NCBI RefSeq assembly: GCF_000714935.1
Contig: NZ_JMIR01000007.1
Location: forward strand, 1-64,000
Source of the DNA: Tumebacillus flagellatus
GTDB lineage: Bacteria > Bacillota > Bacilli > Tumebacillales > Tumebacillaceae
Direction of reading: 5' to 3'
DNA length: 64,000 nt
Shown here one piece after another: positions 6,822 through 14,590 of the stretch (its first letter is position 1; each line of letters opens with the position of its first letter). Under the pieces are notes generated by a model. It saw nothing but the letters and a program-made list of their open reading frames with translations. It made no database searches and was not told where the DNA came from. A program made the translations under genes and the position numbers.

Positions 6822-7385
6822 TTGGTTCAATATCAAATGACAGAGGGAGACAATTGGCGTTTCCAACGCCACCTGTGGTTCAAACAACGTCCTCATTATG
6901 GACTGATGTATGTGTTTTTTCTGCTGTTGGGGATTGTGGCGTACAGCATCCCGTATGAGCAAGGGTTGTTGCCGTTACGGGTCGCGACTTCGGTTTTTGT
7001 GATTTTCATTCCGATTGTGCAGGTGTATTCCGTAAAAGTTCAAATGCGCAAACTGCACTTGTATGGTTCCTACGAGGTAGAGACAACGCCGGATCACTTT
7101 GTGGCAAACAGCCCGGCCGGGCGTTCCGAAATCAAATGGAGCGCATTTACGAAAATGACCAAGACGGCACACTACTACTTTTTCTGGATGGGAGCTGCGA
7201 GAGCTGTCGTGCTTCCGCGAAGAGCATTCAAAACGAAGGCGGAAGAGCGGGAGTTTATGGACGCCGTTCCGCAACGCCTGACCTCGCCAAAACGAAGTGT
7301 GGTGAAGCCGATCCTCACGTGGATCGCATTCGGAATTTTGGCCTTTCTCATTTTTATCGGCCTCTTGACGTACTTCCTTCGATAA
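6822..7385 (+). CDS. YcxB-like membrane protein
   Basis: This 187-residue protein has two N-terminal membrane segments (about residues 28-42 and 52-70), a soluble beta-rich middle (LHLYGSYEVETTPDHF, SEIKWSAFTKM) and a C-terminal membrane helix (about 165-185). This is the layout of YcxB-like proteins, whose function is not known. The TTG start is chosen because GAAAGGAAG lies 8-9 bases upstream; an ATG 15 bases later has no ribosome site. It follows the PPOX gene by 18 bp and may be in the same operon. Confidence 0.65.
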   Translation: MVQYQMTEGDNWRFQRHLWFKQRPHYGLMYVFFLLLGIVAYSIPYEQGLLPLRVATSVFVIFIPIVQVYSVKVQMRKLHLYGSYEVETTPDHFVANSPAGRSEIKWSAFTKMTKTAHYYFFWMGAARAVVLPRRAFKTKAEEREFMDAVPQRLTSPKRSVVKPILTWIAFGILAFLIFIGLLTYFLR

Positions 7386-7421
7386 ATTGGGTTGCGGAAG
7401 GGGCGGGAGTTCAGTGCGCTT

Positions 7422-7460
7422 TCCCCGGACATGCATACGATACAAGAGCATGTCCGGGGA
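7422..7460 (+). promoter_or_regulatory. 13-bp perfect inverted repeat abutting a ribosome site
   Basis: TCCCCGGACATGC and GCATGTCCGGGGA are exact inverted repeats around a 13-base loop. The right arm ends at the first base of the AGGTGA ribosome site (7460-7465) of the gene at 7471. As RNA it would form a stable hairpin masking part of GGGGAGGTGA; as DNA it could be an operator. Confidence 0.65.
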
Positions 7461-7470
7461 GGTGAAAGAT

Positions 7471-7836
7471 ATGGCAGCAGGTACGCTTCAAATTTCGCGG
7501 CGCGGGACCCGTCGTCCGGTGTCGGTCGTGCGGCGGATTGTGGTTTTCAACTTTACGATCCCCAAGGGCCAATCTCGCTCCACTCGTTCGTTTCAGCTTC
7601 GCAACGTGATCAACCGCGGCGAGGTGATCGTCTCCCAAAGCGCTGCGGGAGGCGCGCTCGTCCGGTATCAGTTCGTGAACGCGACCACGGGGGCTCCGGT
7701 TTCCAACGCGGTCACCGTGTCCGGGAATCGCACCGTCGTGCTTCCGTTCTCGCTTCCGGCGGGCAACGACCGTCTTCGCATCACCAACATCGGCTCCACG
7801 ACGGCTACGGTGGAAGGCGCTGTGATTATCTTCTAA
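7471..7836 (+). CDS. Small beta-rich protein of unknown function
   Basis: This 121-residue protein is basic at the N-terminus, then alternates hydrophobic and polar residues, with Thr, Ser, Val and Asn prevailing, ending VEGAVIIF. It looks like an all-beta sandwich with no signal peptide, membrane span or Cys. The ATG is fixed by GGGGAGGTGA 6 bases upstream; the longer frame would run through the inverted repeat. I do not recognise the family. Small spore or exosporium surface proteins of Bacillales can have this make-up, which is only a guess. Confidence 0.6.
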   Translation: MAAGTLQISRRGTRRPVSVVRRIVVFNFTIPKGQSRSTRSFQLRNVINRGEVIVSQSAAGGALVRYQFVNATTGAPVSNAVTVSGNRTVVLPFSLPAGNDRLRITNIGSTTATVEGAVIIF

Positions 7837-7840
7837 TGTA

Positions 7841-7880
7841 AAAAAACCTGCTGCAACGGGGACGTTGCGGCAGGTTTTTT
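7841..7880. terminator. Bidirectional terminator
   Basis: AAAAAACCTGCTGCAAC pairs with GTTGCGGCAGGTTTTTT around GGGGAC, with one wobble. It serves both the plus-strand gene ending at 7836 and the minus-strand paa operon ending at 7892. Confidence 0.85.
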
Positions 7881-7891
7881 CATTGTCGTGC

Positions 7892-8362
7892 TTAAACGGG
7901 CTTCATCGCTTCAAACGGGTTCTTGCACGATTCGCAGTAGAGGATGCTGCGGCAAGCAGCCGGGCCGAAGAGGTTGTCGAGGCGTGTCTGCGACGAGCCG
8001 CAGAACGGGCACGCCGCTTCGAAGCTCTCTTCGATCTGCAACAGGTCGGGCGGCGGCGCGATGCCGAACGTTTTCAGCTTCTCGCGGCCGACTTCCGAGA
8101 TGCGGTCGGACGTCCACGCCGGTTCGAAGACGAACTGCACGTGCACTTCCTTCACGCCCTCGGCGGCACCGACGATCTCCGAGATGTTGCGCTTCATGAT
8201 CTCCAGCGCCGGGCACCCCACAAACGTCGGCAACACTTCGATGCGGACGATGCCGTCCTCCACGACCGCTTTGTTCACCATCCCCATCTCCACCAGCGAA
8301 ATCGCCGGAATCTCCGGGTCTTTCACTTCTTGCAACAGGCTCCACAGCGTTTCTTCCGTCAT
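7892..8362 (-). CDS. paaD: Phenylacetyl-CoA epoxidase subunit PaaD
   Basis: This 156-residue protein (also called PaaJ) has an N-terminal DUF59/MIP18-like domain (about 5-95, with the VKDPEIPAISLVEMGMV motif) and a C-terminal zinc-ribbon-like Cys set (CPFCGSS...CRSILYCESC). PaaD is thought to help assemble metal centres for the multicomponent epoxidase. The ATG at 8362 follows AAGGAGGGG by 6 bases and is preferred over a TTG two codons earlier. It is last in the paaABCD operon, 13 bp after paaC. Confidence 0.9.
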   Translation of the reverse strand: MTEETLWSLLQEVKDPEIPAISLVEMGMVNKAVVEDGIVRIEVLPTFVGCPALEIMKRNISEIVGAAEGVKEVHVQFVFEPAWTSDRISEVGREKLKTFGIAPPPDLLQIEESFEAACPFCGSSQTRLDNLFGPAACRSILYCESCKNPFEAMKPV

Positions 8363-8375
8363 CGTCAACCCCTCC

Positions 8376-9164
8376 TTACCACGCCGCAGCAGGATCGAGA
8401 CGGTACACTTCCGACAGCGTGTTCAACACGTCCGCCAGCTGCTCGGTGTGCTCGCCTGCGCGTCCGTCATGCGACGGAGCCGGGAATGCGTCCGGCAGCG
8501 CGAGGCCGTTTTTGGCGAGGGCGTCCGACGCTTTTTCCAGCCAGCGCGCTTTGAGCGTGGAAGCGTCCGCGATCAGACCTGCCGCGACGATCGCGTCGGC
8601 GTGCGGGCCGAACGAGAACAGCCCCTCGATGTCTTGGCAGACTTGCGCAATCGCCGCTTGCAGGCGGTCGCGGGATTCTTGGCCGCCGCCTGCCAGATGC
8701 TTCGTCCACGTTTGCCAGTGCATGAGATGATAGCGCAATTCGGTCATCATCTTGCGGGAAATCTGAACGAGCGGTTGGTAGGAAGAGCTCATCAGCGCTT
8801 CAAGGCGCACCCACTTGAACAGTTCGTACAGGTACGTGCGAGCCACCGCGTACGCCCAGTCGTAGTTCGGTTGCTCCATGTAGTGGCCGGTGCCGTTCGG
8901 ACGTTCGACCAGCACGGCGTTGCGGAAGTCCTGCGGTTTGCGCAGTTGCGCCAGGTCGTCTGCGGTGCCGGCGCCGAGCTCCTCCAGCATTTCGTAAAAC
9001 ATCACCGCGTGGCCCATCGTGTCTTGAGACATCGAAGAGAACGCGACGTCTTCTTCAATATGCGGCGCGAGACCGAGCCACTCCGAACCTCGATAGGCGA
9101 GGATGAAGTCGTCGTCCGCCAGTTGAAACAGCAGCTCTTGGAGCGCTTTTTGATCGGTGTTCAC
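8376..9164 (-). CDS. paaC: Phenylacetyl-CoA epoxidase structural subunit PaaC
   Basis: This 262-residue ferritin-like protein is the non-catalytic partner of PaaA in the oxygenase that converts phenylacetyl-CoA to its ring 1,2-epoxide. It shows the PaaC signatures LADDDFILAYRGSEWLGLAPHIEEDVAFSSMSQDTMGHA and RYHLMHWQTW, and its length fits the family. The start is GTG. It lies 12 bp after paaB on the same strand, consistent with one polycistronic message. Confidence 0.93.
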   Translation of the reverse strand: MNTDQKALQELLFQLADDDFILAYRGSEWLGLAPHIEEDVAFSSMSQDTMGHAVMFYEMLEELGAGTADDLAQLRKPQDFRNAVLVERPNGTGHYMEQPNYDWAYAVARTYLYELFKWVRLEALMSSSYQPLVQISRKMMTELRYHLMHWQTWTKHLAGGGQESRDRLQAAIAQVCQDIEGLFSFGPHADAIVAAGLIADASTLKARWLEKASDALAKNGLALPDAFPAPSHDGRAGEHTEQLADVLNTLSEVYRLDPAAAW

Positions 9165-9176
9165 GGTTCTACCTCC

Positions 9177-9512
9177 CTACTGGTTGTTCGAATGCTCTGC
9201 TTCGTAACGCTCGCGGTGCGCGCGCCACTTCGATTGCAAATCGCCGTACCCTTTGGTTTCGCGGTACGCTTTGTTGTCGAGGCGTTCGAGGAATTCGCGT
9301 TCCTCCGGCGGGCAGACGTAGATGTCGTCGCGCTTGACCACCCAGATGTTCACGACAGAATCGCGGCGCAGGAAGTTTTCGCGCGCCATCGACATCGCGA
9401 CTTCGTGGTTCGGGGCCAGCAGAGAGAACTGGTGCACGAAGGAGCTGGTCGGCGTGCGTTGCGAGAACACCTCGTAGATGTCAAAGCCGTTCGGCTTTGC
9501 TTGTTCGCTCAT
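9177..9512 (-). CDS. paaB: Phenylacetyl-CoA epoxidase subunit PaaB
   Basis: This 111-residue protein matches PaaB, a small subunit of the PaaABC(E) complex, with the family pattern YEVFSQRTPTSSFVHQFSLLAPN followed by ARENFLRRDSVVNIWVVKR. PaaB bridges PaaAC dimers in known complexes. GGAGG precedes the ATG, and the gene lies 18 bp after paaA. No paaE reductase gene is visible in the window, so electrons would have to come from a reductase encoded elsewhere. Confidence 0.93.
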   Translation of the reverse strand: MSEQAKPNGFDIYEVFSQRTPTSSFVHQFSLLAPNHEVAMSMARENFLRRDSVVNIWVVKRDDIYVCPPEEREFLERLDNKAYRETKGYGDLQSKWRAHRERYEAEHSNNQ

Positions 9513-9530
9513 GGTCAGTCCCTCCTCAGG

Positions 9531-10481
9531 CTAGATCGCTTGTTGCGTGTTGTTCAGCAGGGCGTCGCGCACCCACTGAGCTTGTTGGTAGGAAAGTTTG
9601 CGCAGGTCGAGGCGCTGTACGGAGCGCGGGCCGTGGCCGGAGACGATCTGCTTGAACTCATCCCAGTCCGGTTGTTGGTAGATCCATTGCCCGGCCGCTT
9701 CGTCGTAGCGAATCGTCGGGTCCGGCAGGGTGAGGCCGAGATGGAAGATTCTCGGAACGTATTTGTCGAAGAACACTTGGCGCAGTTCTTCGTTGGTTTG
9801 CGAACGAATTTTATAGCGCATGTTCATCTGTTGGTTGGACGAGATCTTGCCGCCCTCCGGCGGTCCGAAGAACATCAAGAGCGCGGGCCACCAGCGGGTG
9901 ACGGCGTCTTGGAGCATCCGGCGCTGCTGTTCGGTGCCTTCCGCCAGCGCCAGCACGATGCTTTCGCCGTGTTGCGCGTGGAATTTCTCTTCGGCGCAGA
10001 TGCGGTGCAGCGCGCGGGAATACGGAGCGTAGGACGTGTCGAGCGACATCGTTTGCGTGATGATCGCCGCGCCGTCGACCAGCCAGCCGATCACACCGGC
10101 GTCCGCCCAAGTCGGAGCTTCCATATGGAACACGTTGTGGAATTTCAAACGGCCGGTGAACAGGTCGTTCAGCATGTCTTCACGGGTTTTGCCAAGCGGC
10201 GCCATCAGGTCTTCCGCCACGCGCAACAGCAGTTGGCCGTGACCCATCTCGTCTTGCACTTTCGCCATAATCGCCAGCTTGCGGCGCAGGGTCGGGGCTT
10301 TCGGCACCCATTCCTTCTCCGGCAGCGCGCCCATGATCTCCGACATGCCGTGCATGGAGATCAGCTTGATCAATTGCGTGCGGTAGTCGTCCGGCATCCA
10401 GTCGTCCGCTTCGATCTTGCCGCCGTTGTCGATCTTCTCAAGAAACGCGGCGAGTTTCTCATCGTGCGTTTGTGCGATCAT
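9531..10481 (-). CDS. paaA: Phenylacetyl-CoA epoxidase catalytic subunit PaaA
   Basis: This 316-residue protein is the di-iron oxygenase subunit of phenylacetyl-CoA epoxidase. The ferritin-like iron ligands are visible as Glu-x2-His patterns (AKVQDEMGHGQLLLR and AEEKFHAQHGES). The ATG at 10481 follows GGGGGA by 6 bases; a longer frame from 10526 would start in the promoter and has no ribosome site. It heads paaABCD, and paaX for the repressor lies just upstream on the same strand, separated by a terminator. Confidence 0.93.
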   Translation of the reverse strand: MIAQTHDEKLAAFLEKIDNGGKIEADDWMPDDYRTQLIKLISMHGMSEIMGALPEKEWVPKAPTLRRKLAIMAKVQDEMGHGQLLLRVAEDLMAPLGKTREDMLNDLFTGRLKFHNVFHMEAPTWADAGVIGWLVDGAAIITQTMSLDTSYAPYSRALHRICAEEKFHAQHGESIVLALAEGTEQQRRMLQDAVTRWWPALLMFFGPPEGGKISSNQQMNMRYKIRSQTNEELRQVFFDKYVPRIFHLGLTLPDPTIRYDEAAGQWIYQQPDWDEFKQIVSGHGPRSVQRLDLRKLSYQQAQWVRDALLNNTQQAI

Positions 10482-10521
10482 CTCAAGTCCCCCTTCAAAC
10501 GTACTACGGTTTTCTAACGTT

Positions 10522-10562
10522 ATCATAACATTCCGTCATACATTTCGGCAAGAAAGCGCTTT
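10522..10562 (-). promoter_or_regulatory. paaABCD promoter with adjacent palindrome
   Basis: On the minus strand TTGCCG (10546-10551) is followed after 18 bases by TATGAT (10522-10527), a plausible sigma-A promoter about 40 bases before paaA. The perfect 10-bp palindrome AAAGCGCTTT (10553-10562) sits right upstream of the -35. It could bind PaaX or CcpA, though it matches the cre consensus poorly. Confidence 0.55.
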
Positions 10563-10574
10563 ACAAATTGCGCG

Positions 10575-10610
10575 AAAAAAAAGAGGAGTGTCAGCATTCC
10601 GACACTCCTC
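10575..10610 (-). terminator. Terminator of paaX
   Basis: A 10-bp perfect stem (GAGGAGTGTC / GACACTCCTC, loop 8) is followed on the minus strand by eight T residues. It separates paaX from the paaABCD promoter. Confidence 0.9.
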
Positions 10611-10617
10611 CGTGAAT

Positions 10618-11433
10618 TCACTTTTTCGGAGCCGCTTCATACAGATCGTCAAAAAAGCGCGTCGCGCCGGGATGCAGCCACTCGTAGAAGCGGCTGAACA
10701 GGTCGTCCGCTTCCTTGCCGAGCCACAGCGCGGGCAGAAGTTCGTCCGGCAGGTCCGGGTCGATGAACAGGAATTTGCGATACTGATGGACCAGTTGGGT
10801 TTTTTCCACGAAGCAGCGGTTGTCGGGCAGTTCGCCCTCCGCTTGGAGCGCTTCGAAATAGGGATGGTACGTGTCGAGAAACGAGCGGTACGACGCGTTG
10901 ATGCTCTCCAAGTCCCAGCACTTCTCCACCAATTGACGGGGCTCGCTGAGGCCGACGTGCTCGGCGGTGAACACTTCAACATGCCCGGTGATCTCGTAGG
11001 TTTCGGCGATCTCCTTGACTTTGTCCGCCAAGTTGTTCGGGGAGAACCACGTGGAATGGGTGAGCAGGCCGAAGCCGAGGTAGGTCAGTTCTTTGCGGAA
11101 CTGGTCGCGCAAGTGGCGGCGTTCTTCGGGGATGTTGTACGAGACCATGCACCATCTGCCGTTCCATCCCGTGCCTTCATGCGGGTAGATGCGCTCGGCG
11201 GCTTCGTCGAGGCGTCGCTGTCCGCGCGGCGACATCGAATAAAAACTCCGATTGCCGACTTTGCGCGACGTCAGCCAGCCTTGGCGCTGCATCCGCGAAA
11301 TCGCGGCGCGGACGGCTTGTTCGGTCATGCCGAACTCGCCGAGCAGCCGGGTGAGGCTGCCGATCCAGATTTCATTGCCTTTGTGGCGGACATATTCACC
11401 GTATATGGTAAACAACATCGATTGTGGCTTCAT
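10618..11433 (-). CDS. paaX: Phenylacetate-responsive repressor PaaX
   Basis: This 271-residue protein matches the PaaX family: an N-terminal winged helix (about 5-75, with SMLFTIYGEYVRHKG and TEQAVRAAISRMQRQGWL) and the PaaX C-terminal regions (GRWCMVSYNIPEERRHLRDQFRKEL). PaaX proteins repress paa genes until phenylacetyl-CoA binds. The gene lies upstream of paaABCD, as expected for a local repressor, but has its own terminator. It is divergent from the hydrolase at 11552, so the 118-bp gap may hold a shared operator. Confidence 0.9.
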   Translation of the reverse strand: MKPQSMLFTIYGEYVRHKGNEIWIGSLTRLLGEFGMTEQAVRAAISRMQRQGWLTSRKVGNRSFYSMSPRGQRRLDEAAERIYPHEGTGWNGRWCMVSYNIPEERRHLRDQFRKELTYLGFGLLTHSTWFSPNNLADKVKEIAETYEITGHVEVFTAEHVGLSEPRQLVEKCWDLESINASYRSFLDTYHPYFEALQAEGELPDNRCFVEKTQLVHQYRKFLFIDPDLPDELLPALWLGKEADDLFSRFYEWLHPGATRFFDDLYEAAPKK

Positions 11434-11551
11434 TGGTTGTACACTCCGTCAGATATTTCTCACAATCGTACCAGACTGTTTGCCGTGATTTCAAGTGATG
11501 GAGTGGTATACTGGGAATAGGAAAAGTTTTCAAAACACGGAGGCGGTCCTG

Positions 11552-12388
11552 ATGGCGCACACCACGAAGAAAATCGAAGCGAACGGCATTACGCTTGCCT
11601 GCAACGTCTATGAGAACCCGGGAGCCCCGGTGTTGGTGCTCATTCACGGGTTGACTTCGACCAAGGAATCGTACAACTTGACGATTCCGTACTTGACGGA
11701 GAAATACCACATCCTAAGCCTTGATTTGCGCGGGCACGGAGAGTCCACGCAAGCGGGGCCGTATGTGTTTGCCCAGTTGGTGGAAGACATCTTGGCGGTG
11801 CTCGACCATGAAGGCATTGAAAAAACGACACTGGTCGGCGGCTCCTTCTCGAACGCGCCGATTCAGCAGTTCGCCGCGAAGTACCCGGAGCGGGTGGAGC
11901 GCATCGTGATGCTCGACGGCGGGTTTGCCCGAAACTGCGAAATGCCGGGCTATAATATTGAAGAGATCAAATCGCGTCCGGTGTTCTCCGTGGCGACGAA
12001 GCAAGACGCCCTCGCATTGGCGCGTTCCGGGTACGGCGAGCCTGTCAACGAGTTTGTCGACGAGCAGACGCTGCGCGAGTTTCACGAGGGGGCGGACGGC
12101 CGCTGGACTTTCCGACTGCCGCATGAAGCGTTTATGGGGTATGCCGAAGAGTATGCGACGTTCTCGCTCGACGAGTTGGCGGCGACGCTGCACAAGCCGA
12201 TTCTCGTCTTGCAGGCGACCCGCCGCCCGGCGTTTTATGACGAGGCGCTCAAGCGTTACCTCGCCAAATTCCCGACGGCACAAGCGGTGGCGATTCCCGA
12301 TTCGCCGCACCCGCTGATGGTTTCGCACCCGCAGCAAGTGGCGGCGTATATCGACCGCTTCGTGGAAGGCAAGGACTTGCACGCGTGA
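11552..12388 (+). CDS. Alpha/beta hydrolase
   Basis: This 278-residue protein has a standard alpha/beta-hydrolase layout: an oxyanion-hole region (VLVLIHGLTSTKES), the RGHGES loop, a nucleophile elbow and a late His (SPHPLMVSHP). The elbow reads GGSFS rather than Gly-x-Ser-x-Gly, an unusual final Ser. The ATG at 11552 is chosen because GGAGG lies about 10 bases upstream. The stop overlaps the GTG of the next gene (GTGA), so the two are coupled. The substrate is unknown; divergence from paaX allows, but does not prove, a role in aromatic-acid metabolism. Confidence 0.75.
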   Translation: MAHTTKKIEANGITLACNVYENPGAPVLVLIHGLTSTKESYNLTIPYLTEKYHILSLDLRGHGESTQAGPYVFAQLVEDILAVLDHEGIEKTTLVGGSFSNAPIQQFAAKYPERVERIVMLDGGFARNCEMPGYNIEEIKSRPVFSVATKQDALALARSGYGEPVNEFVDEQTLREFHEGADGRWTFRLPHEAFMGYAEEYATFSLDELAATLHKPILVLQATRRPAFYDEALKRYLAKFPTAQAVAIPDSPHPLMVSHPQQVAAYIDRFVEGKDLHA

Positions 12389-13308
12389 TCGACGTGCGGG
12401 AGTTCGTGCCCCGCGACTCGCTGTATCTGCTGGAGAGCTCCGCGCAAGCGGAGTTTTTGCGCGCATCGGGGATGCTGGTCTATTCGCGCGGCGAGTTGCG
12501 GGCGTCGATGGCAGATGTTTTTTTGCAATATGCGGGGTTGTATCATCTGTTTCAAGTCAGCAACGCGTTGCAGGTTTGCGTGGCGGATGAGCAGGCGTTG
12601 CGCGTCTTGCCGGCTGAAGCGCGGGAAGTCCTGTTGCAGGAGCAAGTGCGGTTGAATCGCGGATATGTGTTTGACGCAGAATGGCTGGCGTCGCTTGGCG
12701 AGGAGTTCGCGGAAGAGTCCAAGCATCTGCTGGAGACATCCGGGGTCTCCGTGGAAGGGCGGCGGTTTGTCGTCTTGACGAGAGAGATCTGGGACGGGTT
12801 GCGTGCGGAATTTCGGCAGGCGTGGTTTGAACAGCAGGTCGCCCAACTGGCGGCGCAGTATCCGCAGGAAACGCTTCCTGAAGATTTCGAGTGGTCGGAG
12901 CGCATCTCCGAGGGACAGCGCGCTTTGATCCGGCAGTACGCCGGGCGAACGGCCGAGCGCAGCGGACCGAATTGTTTTGCGGGCGCGATCGGCGCGGCGG
13001 CGGGCACGTCGGCGAGTCATGCGATCTTGCGTCAGTGGTTGCATCCGGAGCCGTTTTGGCGAATGTTGGCCGATCTGGGGTATGTCCGAGTAGAAGCGAA
13101 CGTCCAAGCGGGCGACGTGCTCGTGTGGAGAGGGCGCGACGAGGAGGCGATTCACGCCGCGTTTGTCATCGACGAGGGGCTGCTGTTCCAAAAACACGGG
13201 CAACACTGGTTCGACCCGTGGATGGTCGTGAAGTTCGCCACCGTGGAAGACTACGCCGAATCGGTTTCTTCCGGCGGGAGAATTGAAGTCTATCGGCGCG
13301 AAGCCTAG
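12385..13308 (+). CDS. Unknown protein with papain-like C-terminus
   Basis: This 307-residue protein has no signal peptide or membrane helix. The N-terminal 180 residues are Glu/Gln/Leu-rich and helical. The C-terminal region has a Cys in a small-residue context (GPNCFAGAIGAAAG) and later GDVLVWRG...IHAAFVIDEGLLFQKHG, a Cys and His pair arranged like NlpC/P60 or related papain-fold proteins. This is weak motif evidence, not a family match. The GTG start overlaps the stop of the hydrolase gene by 4 bases, pointing to linked function. Confidence 0.55.
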   Translation: MIDVREFVPRDSLYLLESSAQAEFLRASGMLVYSRGELRASMADVFLQYAGLYHLFQVSNALQVCVADEQALRVLPAEAREVLLQEQVRLNRGYVFDAEWLASLGEEFAEESKHLLETSGVSVEGRRFVVLTREIWDGLRAEFRQAWFEQQVAQLAAQYPQETLPEDFEWSERISEGQRALIRQYAGRTAERSGPNCFAGAIGAAAGTSASHAILRQWLHPEPFWRMLADLGYVRVEANVQAGDVLVWRGRDEEAIHAAFVIDEGLLFQKHGQHWFDPWMVVKFATVEDYAESVSSGGRIEVYRREA

Positions 13309-13333
13309 GCGTTTTTTAGAGTGAGGAGCAAGC

Positions 13334-13362
13334 GGAGTCTGCCAAACGGCAGGCTCCTTTGT
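13334..13362 (+). terminator. Terminator of hydrolase pair
   Basis: A 10-bp stem (GGAGTCTGCC / GGCAGGCTCC, one wobble, loop AAAC) is followed by TTTGTTTTT. Confidence 0.8.
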
Positions 13363-13448
13363 TTTTAATGAAAATCAATATTATCACTTCCTATTTTAAT
13401 ATAAATTGTGTATTCTGATGGTACTGAAGTTGAAAGGCGTGATCGTCT

Positions 13449-14564
13449 ATGTTAAAGACGTTGCGATACTGTTCGATCGCATACGGCGCTGTGGTCCTGC
13501 TGCTTTGCGTGCTGGTTCCGCAACTTCTGGTCGAGTCTACCCTTCGCCGGATCTTGTTCGTGCTCGGGGTGATGGGGATCTGTATCTTGGGCATTCGCGT
13601 GACGCGGATCGGCGCTTTCTCCCTCCCGAGGCTGTTGCTGTACACGATGGCCAACCTCTGCATGACCGGCCTCGTCTACCAAGCGACGTTGGTGCATCTC
13701 GGCGTCGTGTTTCTGCACATCTCGATCATCACGTTCAGCTATGTGGCGAGCCAATGGCGTCGCGAATCCATCGGAGCCGGAATGGTCGTGCTTGCATATC
13801 TGTACATGAAGATCATCGTCGCTCCTCATGAAGCCGGATACATCTGGTATTGGCTCTTCTTCGATACGCTCGCCCTCCTCATCAACTGCGGCATCGGCTC
13901 TTACTTAGGAAAAAAAGACCGCGAGATGGCCAATATCGTGCGTCAACTGCAATCGGCGAACGAACTTCTGCGCAAACGCTCCCTGATCGATACGCTCACC
14001 GGACTCCTGCAACGAGACATCTTCCGCCAAGAAGTCGAAGATCGCATCGGCGGTCTGTCGGAAGGCGAGAGCGGGTATCTGTTCTTTTTTGACGTGGACG
14101 ATTTTAAGTTCGTCAACGACACGTACGGCCATCCGTTCGGCGACCTCGTCCTCCAAGGCGTTGCGTCCGCTCTTTTAAAGGAAGCCGCCGACACCAACTC
14201 TCAGTCCCAAGGGCACGCGCACGGCGTCGCCGGACGCTACGGCGGCGAAGAGCTGCTGCTGTTTCGCTGCCACCTCGACGAAGCCGGGGCGCATCTGCTC
14301 GCTGAACGTTTGCGTTCCCGCATCGCCGCGCTGCGCTTTGCCACCGACGAAGGCAAGATCGTCTCCATCACGGCCTCCATCGGCGGCGTCTGTGCCCGCC
14401 GCGAATCCTCCTATGACCTCCTCCTGGAAGCGGCCGACCAAGCGATGTACTCCGTCAAGAAAAGCGGCAAAAACGGCTATCGCTTTGACCTCAATTCTTC
14501 GTTGCATTCAAATCCGTCTGCGCATACAATAGAACCATGTAACCAAGTAAACAGATCGGAATAA
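13449..14564 (+). CDS. Membrane diguanylate cyclase (GGDEF)
   Basis: This 371-residue protein has five or six hydrophobic helices in the first 155 residues, a short coiled linker (about 158-178) and a GGDEF domain. The active-site motif is GGEEL at residues 265-269, with the DDFKFVNDTYGHPFGD metal and substrate region upstream. It should make cyclic di-GMP from two GTP. There is no RxxD inhibitory site directly before the motif (the four residues before it are AGRY). The N-terminus resembles multi-helix membrane sensors whose ligand is unknown. It stands alone between a terminator and the methyltransferase gene. Confidence 0.85.
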   Translation: MLKTLRYCSIAYGAVVLLLCVLVPQLLVESTLRRILFVLGVMGICILGIRVTRIGAFSLPRLLLYTMANLCMTGLVYQATLVHLGVVFLHISIITFSYVASQWRRESIGAGMVVLAYLYMKIIVAPHEAGYIWYWLFFDTLALLINCGIGSYLGKKDREMANIVRQLQSANELLRKRSLIDTLTGLLQRDIFRQEVEDRIGGLSEGESGYLFFFDVDDFKFVNDTYGHPFGDLVLQGVASALLKEAADTNSQSQGHAHGVAGRYGGEELLLFRCHLDEAGAHLLAERLRSRIAALRFATDEGKIVSITASIGGVCARRESSYDLLLEAADQAMYSVKKSGKNGYRFDLNSSLHSNPSAHTIEPCNQVNRSE

Positions 14565-14590
14565 CGATCATAATGTAGGAGCGTGCCAAA

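Noticed and set aside
7944-10517. 857-codon open frame on the plus strand
   Set aside because: It is antisense to the well-supported paaABCD operon. GC-rich third positions suppress stops on the opposite strand.
10550-10563. Catabolite-response (cre) site at the paa promoter
   Set aside because: Three mismatches to the core consensus; kept only as an unspecified palindrome.
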